Positions 46,942 to 56,893 of a DNA stretch of 64,000 nucleotides are shown one piece after another; position 1 is the first letter of the stretch, and each line of letters starts with the position of its first letter. Position numbers and translations under genes: made by a program. The notes beneath the pieces were generated by a model. The model did no database searches. It had not been told where the DNA came from and saw only the letters and a program-made list of their open reading frames with translations. The DNA is taken from assembly GCA_001630475.1 (NCBI GenBank), contig KV419397.1, positions 441,758 to 505,757 of the forward strand. The letters run 5' to 3'. This stretch comes from Sistotremastrum niveocremeum HHB9708 (Eukaryota > Basidiomycota > Agaricomycetes > Sistotremastrales > Sistotremastraceae).

Positions 46942-48730
46942 ATGATTTCATCTGTCAAAATCAGACGAATATTCCCTCCTCATCGATATATCCCAACCCG
47001 TCCTCGTCGTATCTCCACGCAAAATACAAATGCCCTCTCACGTCCGCCTCAACTGACATCTCTCCCCCTCACAATTTCTCAAATCCTACGCATCCCACCC
47101 TCACCAACATCATCAACCAACGATGGAGGAGGAGAACGAGTGAAAGTAACAGTAAACGGCTGGATAGACTCGATTCGCAAACAGAAGAACGTATCATTCG
47201 CAAGTATAGGAGACGGATCATGTGCGAGGTCTATACAAGCTGTTATTCCTCGGTCTCTCCCAATCGATTTAGAGCGGTATGTCTCCTTTCTTCTATTACA
47301 AATGGAGGGACTGATGGGGGTGGCAGGATGAATAGAGGGGCGGGGGTGAGAGTTGTAGGTGAGTGGGTTAGGAGCGAGGGGAGGGGACAGAGTGAGGAGT
47401 TGAGAGTTGAGGCCGTCGATATTCTAGGCGATTGTCCTCCCGAGGTACATTCCCCCATCCACTCAACATTCCTACTAATACTAATCGTAACATTACAGGA
47501 CTACCCAATCCAGAAAAAAAAGCTCTCAACAGAATATCTCCGAGACCACGCCCACCTCCGCACGCGATATTCAAAGATGAATGCTATGCTGAGAATGAGG
47601 GATCGTGTTACGTGTGCTGTTCATCATTATTTTCATGTCAGTCTTTTCTTTTGGTTTGGGAGGGTGATGTGGTGTTGATGGACGGTTAGAGTAATGAATT
47701 TTTGCATATGCATACGCCTATTATTACTTCCAACGACTGTGAAGGCGGCGGCGAGACTTTCCGTCTAACCACTCTCCCTCCATCTCCTTCGCCCTCTCCC
47801 TCCTCTCCCGAATTCTTCTCAAAACCAGCCCACCTAACAGTCTCCCACCAACTCCACCTCGAAGCCCTCTCATCCTCCTACACACGCTTATACACCCTCT
47901 CCCCCTCCTTCCGTGCCGAGAAATCCCAAACTTCGAGGCATCTTGCGGAATTTTATATGCTTGAAGCTGAGATGAGTTTTGTGCAGGATTTGGGGGGAGT
48001 TATGGATGTGCTTGAGGGTGTTGTCAAGTCGGTTTTGGGGGTCGTTGTGGGTGGGGAGGATTGGGGAGTTTTGTGGGAGGGGAGGGAGCGCGAGCTTGCG
48101 AGCTTTGAGGAGAGGGGGTTGGGAGTTGGCGGATTGGGTGGGGGGAGGGGGAGGTGGCCCAGGGTGACTTATGACGATGTACTGGGGATGTTGGACAAGG
48201 CGAAAGAGCGAGGTGCAAAATTCGAATTCCCGACAAAGTGGGGCGATCCGCTCAAGAGTGAACACGAGAAATATATCGCGGAGGAGATCTTCAAAGGTCC
48301 TGTATTCGTGACGGACTATCCGGCGCATCAGAAGCCATTTTATATGGCTACTTCCTCTCCCTCCCACTCGTCCTCATCTTCGTCTTCCGCGTCGCCGTCG
48401 TCGAGTTCAGGTACCTCCTCAGCTTCATCCGTGTCGTCGCAAAACGCCGACCGAACAACAGCAAAATGCTTCGACCTCCTAGTCCCCCACTCCCTCGAAC
48501 TAGCCGGCGGCTCCCTCCGCCTCCACACGCACTCTTCCCTCCTCTCCTCCCTCTCCTCCCACAACCTCTCCCCCGAAGAATTTGGGTGGTATCTTGATTT
48601 GAGAAAATGGGGGAGTGTACCGCATGGGGGATTTGGGATGGGATTTGATAGATTGATGGGGTGGATTGGGGGGGTGGGGGTTAGGGAGTGTGTGGGGATG
48701 CCGAGGTGGGCGGGGAGGATGTTACTTTAG
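46942..48730 (+). CDS. SLM5: Mitochondrial asparaginyl-tRNA synthetase
   Basis: Charges mitochondrial tRNA-Asn. Exons 46942-47276, 47327-47444, 47499-47636, 47690-48730; 543 aa. The N-terminus (MISSVKIRRIFPPHRYIPTR) is Arg-rich and without acidic residues, fitting a mitochondrial presequence. The OB-fold anticodon-binding domain follows (VTVNGWIDSIRKQKNVSFA). Class II motifs: RDRVTCAVHHYF, LHMHTPIITSNDCEGGGETF, motif 2 in SPSFRAEKSQTSRHLAEFYM, DYPAHQKPFYM, FDLLVPHSLELAGGSLR and motif 3 in PHGGFGMGFDRLMGW. A Ser-rich insert of about 30 residues (about 418-447) follows KPFYMAT and is unusual. It converges with the gene at 48800-49468 with only 69 bp between stops. Confidence 0.93.
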
Positions 48731-48799
48731 ACTTTGTTGAAGAGTTTGATGATTGACGAGTTTGGTGAGGGTGATGTGTTATAGGAGGAGTGGTGGGGG

Positions 48800-49468
48800 T
48801 TAGGTTCCCCAGCCGGATGTACTCCGTCGACGGACGTGGATACGCGCAGCGAGACGTCGAGTCCGATTCGACGCCAGTGCCTTTGAGCGCGTGATGACGA
48901 GTGTGATCGCTAGACCTGCTAATATAACATTACACATCTATCCACCATTTACTTATCAGCCACTCAACCAAAGTGAAAAGTAAATGTGATGGCTTACGAC
49001 GAATTCGAAGAAATCGCGACGTTCTTGTTCGACGACGCGCCCGCATGTCATCCACGTTGGCGTCTTCCCTTTCCCTTCCACTTTTCCTTCAGATGGGGGT
49101 AGGATAACGTCGTCGTCTATTGATCCGTCGTTGGGGGGAATGTTGGAAGAGTTGGAGGGGGTGGAGGGAGAGGAACAGTGCGCTAGACGACGATTTCCGA
49201 AGGGTTGACAGAACGGTTGGTGGAGCTGTTATCATCAAAAATCAACACTAGTACCAAAAATTGTACTAGGAAGTGATGGGATGGGGGACTGACTGCGTCG
49301 GCTGGACATGGCTCGCATGGTCCGAAAGGGACACATGTTACTGAATCCGATGAGTAGGAGTATGGTAGTTGGGCGGAGGTCGTGAGGATCTGTAAAGCGA
49401 ATAAGCTGGTTTTATGTTAGTCGTTGTTGTGCAAGGATATTGGAGACTTACAAGAACAAGGCGTTCAT
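48800..49468 (-). CDS. Small single-pass membrane protein with Cys-rich ectodomain
   Basis: Not recognised by name. Four exons: 49452-49468, 49294-49405, 48998-49225, 48800-48937; 164 aa. The 17-nt first exon joined to exon 2 yields a clean signal peptide (MNALFFLFALQILTTSA). A lumenal or extracellular part follows with a Cys cluster (CVPFGPCEPCPADA, then FCQPFGNRRLAHC), a Ser/Pro/Asp linker, one more Cys (TWMTCGRVVEQERRDFFEFV) and a membrane helix (VMCNVILAGLAITLVI). The C-terminus is strongly basic (RTRRLAARIHVRRRS), so type I orientation is expected. The last acceptor was chosen because the nearer AG gives an early stop or breaks the helix. It shares a 124-bp bidirectional promoter with the Sec65 gene. 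Confidence 0.75.
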
Positions 49469-49592
49469 CGTCGAAGCAAAGTCAACGACTCGAACTGAGA
49501 ACATCCGATCTCCGCTCCGTCCTCATCATCTGCTTCCCCATCCTACCTCACCACCGTCTCAACCCAACCACCATCCCTTATCCTCAGCAAAG
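49469..49592. promoter_or_regulatory. Bidirectional promoter, membrane protein / Sec65
   Basis: Only 124 bp separate the two divergent ATG codons. The segment is C/T-rich on the plus strand and has no TATA box. It presumably serves both genes. Confidence 0.5.
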
Positions 49593-50764
49593 ATGCCTCC
49601 CCGCGCAACCCTCGAAGAAATCTCCTCAGACGACGAAGATCTCCCCCTCGTCCGTCGCTCCCTAGCTCCATTACAAGGCACCGGAACCCAAGGCGCAATT
49701 CTTCAAGAGATCACAGAGATTACGGATTATTCGGAGGGGTTTGCGGATCCGCCTATGGCTCCTATGCCTTCCAACCCAGCTCCTGCGCCTTCGAGACCTT
49801 CGAACTCGAATTCTGGTGGTGCTGCGTCGGGTGCGAGACCTACGGCTGGAGGTGATAGTGGAGGACCGGGGGTACATATGATAACTGACAACACGCCTTA
49901 CAAAAAGTAACCCCCCCTCCCCCTTCCCACCATTTTGCTAACAATAAAACAGATGGACGACAATATATCCCCTCTACCTCGACGCCAAACGTCCCTTCAC
50001 ACCAACCCAACGTCGTATCCCCCACGCCAAAGCAGTCTGGTGGCCTACATCCCTCGATATATCCGAAGCTACGAGGGTGTTGAGGATTCCGGCGTTACAT
50101 GAGAATGGGAAGTGCCATCCGAGGGATTGGGAGAATCCGGGGAGGGTTAGGGTTCTTTGGAAGGAGGGGGGGAAGATTGTTTGGAAGGGGGCTAGGACTA
50201 GTGAGTTTTTTGATCGTTAGAGAGAGCCTTTTTTTGGGGGGGTGCGATGGCGTCTTTTGAACGGCGTCGTTGAGAGGGAATGTGGGCTGACTTTTTTTTG
50301 GTTTGTTTTTAGAGAAGGAGTTGATTGAGAAGATTGCTGCGGCGATACAGGCAGCCAAACCAGAACTAAAACCGCCCCCTCTCTCCTCAACTCTCCACAA
50401 GCCTCCTCCCCATCCCACCCTTACGACCTCCAATACCCCCGTCACCACCACCACCACCGCCTCAAAAAAGAAACCGGTCCCCACAAAATCCACCTCCACC
50501 TCAAAAACCGAAAAGAAAGAACGGGAACGTAAACCCAAAAACGCCCATCTAATCCCCCCCGAACCCCATCCCCCTATCTCATCGAGATTATCAGCGTACA
50601 GTCCTGCGATTGAGACGGGGATGTTGGTTGAGGCTGTTAAAGCGGGGATGAATGCGCTTGCTGGGCCTGGAGCTGGTGGGGGACCTGGTGGGGAGGGAGC
50701 GGGAGGAATGGGAGGGGCTGGGGGGGCGAAGGGGAAGAGGAAGGTTTTGAGGGTGAGGGGGTAG
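49593..50764 (+). CDS. SEC65: Signal recognition particle subunit SRP19 / Sec65
   Basis: Binds SRP RNA and prepares it for SRP54, so that secretory proteins are targeted to the ER. Exons 49593-49906, 49953-50200, 50313-50764; 337 aa, compared with about 144 in human and 273 in yeast. Residues 1-104 are disordered. The SRP19 domain (about 105-190) shows TTIYPLYLDAKRPFTPTQRR, IPHAKAVWWPTSLDISEATR, NGKCHPRDWENPGRVRVLW. A C-terminal extension is rich in Pro, Thr and Lys, with a Gly-rich stretch and a basic end (KGKRKVLRVRG) that could touch RNA. All introns join in frame. The gene is divergent from the Cys-rich membrane protein gene. Confidence 0.92.
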
Positions 50765-51011
50765 GTGGTAGTTACTGCTTGTCGGAATGGATGGGAATAT
50801 CGAGTTGTGGAATATTTGTATTTGAGTGTTTAGGTAGTGGTATACACTGGTTCTACTACTTCAAATATCGTGGGTGATACGATTATACGAAGGTGGTATA
50901 CACTTGCATGTGGACGGGGGTGATACACACCCTTCCTAATCTTTATATCAACCGCGCGCCGACGATGTTCTTCAACTACCTCTCTTCCTCGTACCATCAC
51001 TCCCTCTGTCA

Positions 51012-52006
51012 ATGTCGACGAACTTGAAAGAAGAACCTCAGCCTGTGGACATCGTCCCTAAGAGAGAGGATGAAGACTCGGATGAAGATGATTCAGACTA
51101 CGTTCCTGAAGGCGCAGGTTCGTCCCTTCCCTCCCTGACTCGCTTCAGTCGCGCTCATATTGTACTGATAGATGGTTCAGCCAATGACGACTCGGACTCG
51201 GACTCTGCAGACGAAGGAGGCTCAGGACCTCCTTCTCCTAAACGCGTCAAAGCTGATTTAGCTGATTTATCTGAAGAAAAGCGCGAGGCTCGAGAAAAGT
51301 ACGTCCCCCTCCTCCCCTCTTTCCCTTCTCTTCTGGCCAGCGCTGACGGGGTGGGGTGTAGGGAACGAGCAGCGCTTTGGGAGGCTTTCCAAGCGTCCAC
51401 TGGGACGACGTTGAATGCTACACCTGATTTTGAGCCGCCTACTATGATTAAGGTTAGGAAGAGTTATCGATTTGCGGGGAAGGATTTTAGGTTCGTTTTC
51501 ATGTCTATTTATGAATGTGGATTGGACTGATGGGGGTGAATAGTGAGGTCGTGATGGTTGCGGAGGGCTCGACGGATGCGCAACAGTGGCCCAGAGTTAT
51601 CGAAGATGAAGCTGTGAAACCAGAAGATGACTCTGCTGCTGCGTTACCCACCCCCGAATCGATCTCATCAACCTCAGCACCCCTCCCCACCCTCGCACCA
51701 CCCTCAACAACACCCACACCCTCCTCAACTTCCGCCCCCTCCCCCTTGCCCGCAAAGCCCGGCCCACGAAAACCAAAGACAGTCCTCGGTGCAATCCCAA
51801 ACACAAAGCCCAAGAAATTAACAACGTTAGATAAAAGTGCTATGGATTGGAAAGCGCATGTGAACGAGGATGAAGGGACTAAAGATGAGTTGGAGGCGAA
51901 TAGGAGAGGTGGGGGATACCTTGAAAAGGTTGAGTTTTTGGAGAGGGTTGAGGAGAGGAAGGAGGCGGGGAGGGAGGCTGCTGGGAGTAAGAGGAGGCGT
52001 AATTAA
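51012..52006 (+). CDS. SWC5: SWR1-complex protein 5 (Swc5, BCNT/CFDP1 family)
   Basis: Subunit of the nuclear SWR1 chromatin remodeller, which places histone H2A.Z. Exons 51012-51117, 51181-51298, 51362-51490, 51544-52006; 271 aa. The N-terminal third is acidic (DEDSDEDDSDYVPEGA and DDSDSDSADEGG), typical of the histone-binding DEF/Y region, followed by a basic patch PSPKRVKADLADL. The C-terminus carries the diagnostic BCNT domain: KPKKLTTLDKSAMDWKAHVN, then EDEGTKDELEANRRGGGYLE and KVEFLERVEERKE. A Pro/Ser/Thr linker lies between. One donor is GTTCGT and another GTACGT; all joins keep the frame. It sits in tandem after the Sec65 gene. Confidence 0.93.
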
Positions 52007-52205
52007 TCCTTGAGCTTTCTAGCTTCACGGACGTTGAATTGAATATGTGTATGTATGCGTGTAAGAATATATCTATAGGATAGGGAATAGGGAGCGGAAT
52101 ATTTGCCGGGATTTTAGAGGATTGCTTTCGGCCGAAGGAAGGCCGATCTTGAAATTTTTTTAGAGTTCAGACAAGCGAGACAAGCGTAAATCGAAAAGTC
52201 GACTC

Positions 52206-54173
52206 ATGTTTTCTGCTCTCCTAAAGTCGCCTCTTCGTTCTGCTCCTCGCCTCTCTCTTCTGCCCGCTCTCTCTCATACTCGATCCGTACGCACAATGGC
52301 TGCCACTCCTCAATTCGTACGTCCTTTCTTTTATCTTTGAGACATATATTTATTCAAGATGGGATAGAACGAAGATCTGTACAAGCCGCTTGCAGAGCTC
52401 GATCCTGTCGTGCAGAACATCATCGACAAAGAGACATGGCGTCAATTCACAGGGCTCGAGCTCATCGCTTCAGAGGTCCCCCCTCCCTCTCTCCCTTCCA
52501 CATTGTCTTACCTGGCACCGATAATAGAATCTGACAAGTCGAGCTGTGATGGAAGCCACCGGATCTATCCTCACCAACAAATACTCCGAAGGTCAACCTG
52601 GCGCTCGATATTATGGAGGCAACGAATGGATCGACGAGCTCGAGATACTTACTCAACAGCGTGCGCTCAAGGCTTTTAATCTTGATCCTGCAAAGTGGGG
52701 TGTGAATGTCCAACCTTATTCTGGAAGCGTGTGTACACTTTCTTTTTTGTGATTGGATGAGCTTATCTGATTCTTGGGATTTTGGCTTTAGACTGCAAAG
52801 TACGTTACTTGGTCTGGTGATTGCTTCATTGGGATGTCGTTGACCTTTGGTCGTGATTTAGCTTTGCTGCATATACTGCGCTCGTTGACCCCCAGGACCG
52901 GATCATGGGTCTCGGTCTCCCAGATGGCGGTCACCTGACTCACGGTTTCTACGTCAGCCCCTCCCCTCCCCCTCCCTTCCCAAACTAACCCCCCTCCTCA
53001 CAATGTTATCCAGACCGCCAAGAAAAAAATCTCCGCCTCCTCAATCTACTTCCAATCCCTCCCCTACGGCCTCGACCCCTCCACCCAACTCATAGACTAC
53101 AAATTCGTCCATTCCCAAGCTCAATTATTCAAGCCTCGTCTTATTATATGTGGTGCTTCGGCTTATCCACGTGATTGGGATTATGCGTCGTTGAAGAAGA
53201 CTTGTGAGAGTCAGGGTGCTTGGCTTTTGGCTGATATTGCGCATACGAGTGGATTGGTTGCGACGGGGGAACAGAGTAGTCCGTTTGAGTATTGTGATGT
53301 TGTTACTACTACTACGTGAGTCCCTATTCACCCTCATGCGAGCATGGAGGCTGAGGAAATGCGTAGGCATAAGACGTTGAGAGGCCCGAGAGCGGGTATG
53401 ATTTTCTTCAGGAAGGATCTCGAGAATGCCAAAGACCTCGAACGTCGCGTCAACGAAGCTGTCTTCCCCGCATGCCAAGGTGGTCCTCACAACAACGTCA
53501 GTCCCCTCATCCTCATCCCCATCCTCTTCCCTCACTAACCGTCTTCTGTATAGACCATCGCGGGTATCGCCACCGCCCTCTTGCAAGCTGCATCACCTTC
53601 CTTCAAGACTTATGCCAAGCAAGTTATCGCTAACGCCAAAGCTATCGCGGACGAGCTCGTCAAGCATGGCTACACGCTCCAGACGAAAGGAACGGATAAT
53701 CATCTCATTCTTTGGGATCTTCGTCCGAATGGACTGACGGGGTCTAAAGTCGAGAAAGTGTGCGACTTGGTCGGTATCACTATCAACAGTACGTCCTCCC
53801 CTCCCCCATCTCAACTCATACTAACGCTAGTGATGACGTAGAAAATGCGGTATCGGGCGACAAATCCGCCCAAACACCCGGTGGAATCCGCCTCGGTACA
53901 TCCGCCATAACATCCCGCAACCTCGTCGAATCCGACGCCCGAATCGTAGCTTCATTCCTTCACCGCGCCGTGCAACTCACACTTGCCCTTCAAAAAGAGT
54001 CCGGATCCAAACTAGTCAAGGATCTCGTGAAAGTCGCTTTGGATGAGAAGAGTGAGGGATCGAAGGGTGTGAAAGAGTTGAGGAAGGATGTGGGGGCTTT
54101 TGCGATGAAGTGGCCGCTGCCTGGGGTTGATACTGCTAATCTTAAGAAGCCGGCGGGGATTGATGAGGATTAG
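52206..54173 (+). CDS. Serine hydroxymethyltransferase, probable dual mitochondrial/cytosolic
   Basis: PLP enzyme interconverting serine and glycine with tetrahydrofolate, feeding one-carbon metabolism. Exons 52206-52316, 52368-52475, 52528-52728, 52792-52799, 52862-52952, 53014-53315, 53367-53496, 53554-53788, 53842-54173; 505 aa. Features: [34 protein letters not shown], the PLP lysine in [13 protein letters not shown] (Lys 276), [11 protein letters not shown] and the end of the C-terminal domain. The fourth exon has only eight bases (ACTGCAAA), needed to restore [15 protein letters not shown]. The first 30 residues (start [20 protein letters not shown]) look like a mitochondrial presequence; the second ATG at 52296 would give a cytosolic form (MAATPQF). 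Confidence 0.95.
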
Positions 54174-54333
54174 GGTTTGATTTGAGGTTGACAAAGGGGG
54201 AGGTGATCTACGGTCGGTCTGTTCATCCAGATGACTGGAGGGTATTGTTATCATTTAGCATTTTATTGCTTGTATTAAGGATCATTCAACTGCCAGCTGG
54301 AATCATTGCATTTGACTCATGATATTGTGAGGG

Positions 54334-55507
54334 TCAGAGCTTGGTGTATACGTCGACTGGTCGATGAAAACCTGCCAAGCATGCTTCAGTATAAGATTGG
54401 CGAGGTGCGGAAGAGGATGTACCTCCTTCACCGACTGAGCCTAACTTTTGTGGTTCGGAGAAACCAATGTCTCGCAGTGCTTGTGCGAAGTCATCAGGTC
54501 GTAACTTTAACGTCTTGGCATTTTCTTGAAGAAGCTGCCCGACACCATGTCATTATGCAAAAACAATCACAAAGACGAAGCCAACGCACCGGACTCATCT
54601 TCCTCGCTTTCGTATACCCTTCCCAAGGCTGAGGTTCCAACACGAATTTCCCATCTCTTCGAAGGACATTATGAACCCTTCTGAAGAAGGCTAATAAGCC
54701 TTCATCGCCTCCATGTAGATGTATCCATTTCGTGATCGAGAATCTACAAACATCAAATCGAGAAATCCAGAAATAGATGAGTGAAGTGAAGAGAGGGAAC
54801 ACGTGGGAGGGGGGCGTACGCAAGGACGATATCATATCCTGATTTATCTTCGAATGCGCCTTCTTTTACCCAGTCGCATGTGCGGAAGAGGATGTTGTGT
54901 GGGAATTCGGTTTGGGAAGCTGAAGATGAGGATGAAGACGGTGGGATTGGGATGGGACCGAATGTATGCTCGAGAGAAGCGGGGAAGTAGTTGGCCACTG
55001 ATGATGGTCCAGAACCAGAATCAAAGCCAGAGTTAGATGAATCCTCGTAGTCTTGCTCGTCTTCTTCGTGCCTTTTTCGTTTCTTTCTTGAATTCAGATT
55101 TGAGGAGGGAGGTGATGGGATTTGCGATTCAGAAGTAGACGAATGAGGCCTCTGAGCACTCCATACACTCCTCCGTCTCTTCCACGCAGCTCGAATGAGC
55201 GTCTCGTCAATATCCACACCAACGACTTTCGCAGCTCTTCTCGTCTGTGCTGCCAATGAACAATCATTAAAATCGTCCCATTGGAATGAAGAGAAGTCTG
55301 ACCTATTTCGCAGGTGACCCAGCCTTCGTTACAGCCTATATCTAGGACGTGTTTGTTTGCGAAGAAGGAGGGAGGGAGGAGGGCGAGTCGGGGGTCGTGT
55401 GTTGAGGGACGTTTGATGTAGTATCTGGCCTAATCATTCAGATATTTCGGTCAGAGGGAATGTAGGTCTGTGTACCCGTGATAGTTGCCGTGAATGGGTG
55501 CGCTCAT
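54334..55507 (-). CDS. Bin3/MePCE-type RNA 5'-phosphate methyltransferase
   Basis: SAM-dependent methyltransferase of the Bin3 family, which methylates the 5' gamma-phosphate of small RNAs (7SK/U6 in animals and fission yeast). Exons: 55476-55507, 55303-55424, 54820-55249, 54590-54743, 54423-54534, 54334-54371; 295 aa. Motifs: YYIKRP near the N-terminus, SAM motif I HVLDIGCNEGWVTCEIA, VVGVDIDETLIRAAWKRRR, then a disordered insert with a nuclear-localisation-like SRKKRKRHEEDEQ, FRTCDWVKE, DIVLAFSITKWIHLHGGDEG, FVLEPQPWEGY, LRPDDF and the family-typical end RPVDVYTKL. The last exon codes only about 13 residues but gives the expected C-terminus. Converges with the SHMT gene (160 bp between stops). 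Family firm; RNA target not known. Confidence 0.92.
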
Positions 55508-56893
55508 TGGCAAGTCGTCTAGTTTGGTTTGTTGCTGAAGGTGATGGTGGAACAGCGCCAAATAATTGATTTGCCTTTCTCGGACGCGCTCACTCGGCGG
55601 TTCAGGTCTTTTTTGAAGTTTATCGTGTTCCTGGAAGAAGGCGTATGTTATCGACATATCTCTCAGAGTTACGGCAACTAACGTGAACGCTGTGTGAATG
55701 CAGATGCTGTACTCATGGTCATTTCCCGTATAGGAACGTCGTCGACACAGACTCGGAGAAAAAATACCGCATTCCACAATGCTACATTGTCGTAATCAAT
55801 TTGTCGATATCAAGAGTTCAAGAAGAAATTAAGAAGGTGTTGAACCATGACTAGACTGGTTGGGCTGTCTACTCATCGTGCGTGCTTCATTGACAGATGA
55901 AGACAAACAAATCTAGCAGCCTCCCCGAAACGTGGCCACTTGCTTTATTGTCCACCAGGCTTCATATGGCCGCAACATGGCATCGCACCTCGAAAGCTTC
56001 CGGGCCTTCTGACCGACTGGGCCAGGAAGACAAGAGTCTGATGAACGTCTAATCCCTGCACACCACCCAAAAAGGCGATCCAGAGGGTTCCTACACTTTC
56101 CCCAATCGACAAAGCTCAAGAAGCTGCATCGCTGGCTTTCGACATTTCCTCTTTGAGGTCGTTGACGTCGAGCGAGTCCTCGAACACGCTATTCTCCAGA
56201 GCCAGGTCACTACCGATTTTGGCTTATCTGTCGACACGTTGACCGTGACGGCCTGACAGGGGCTTGCATCTCTTCTTTACAACCTTGTCGACGTTCCTGG
56301 CCGTTCTATGAGGTTCACGCACTAGCACTATAAACTTAGGCTTCGAGACATCCCTGATTCCCGCCCCTGACACTGGAAGGGTTTTCGCTTGTCAGATTGG
56401 CAATTACACGAGCTATTACATGAGGGAGTTCTCGAACTGTTTCGTGAATGGCTTTCAATCAGAAAGTGTCTCTACCGAATAGACTGTCGTTCCTTTGTGC
56501 AATGCGGCTCGTCTTCTCGTTCCTTTATCACTACATGCGGCGACTAGGGGTAATCCGTGTCTCCTTGCTATTGGATGGACCTTTCTTGCGGCGGTAGACG
56601 GCGGTGGAAGTAAAATGACTCGAGAGACGCCGCAGGACATTCTCGCAGCTTCCGTCTGATCACTATCACGTTCGTAGTGTGATAGGCTTCTTGCGACGCA
56701 GTGATGACGCAGCACTAGCTTTCCCTTTCTCAGGAGCCAAATTCACAGTACAGTACTTCGCGGGTTGATCTTTGCTCCAAATCTATAGCTTGTTAGCATG
56801 CCGCGTGTATACGATCATGTTTCAATTGAATCACAACACAAGCCTTATCAGAGCAGAGAACACACAATATTCAATAAGTACGAAGCTATCAAC
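55508..56893. other. Intergenic region, about 1.4 kb
   Basis: Upstream of the Bin3-type gene and downstream of the Seh1 gene. It includes a plus-strand frame of about 120 codons (55897-56256) with a single internal stop, treated as a finding. Nothing else convincing. Confidence 0.4.
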
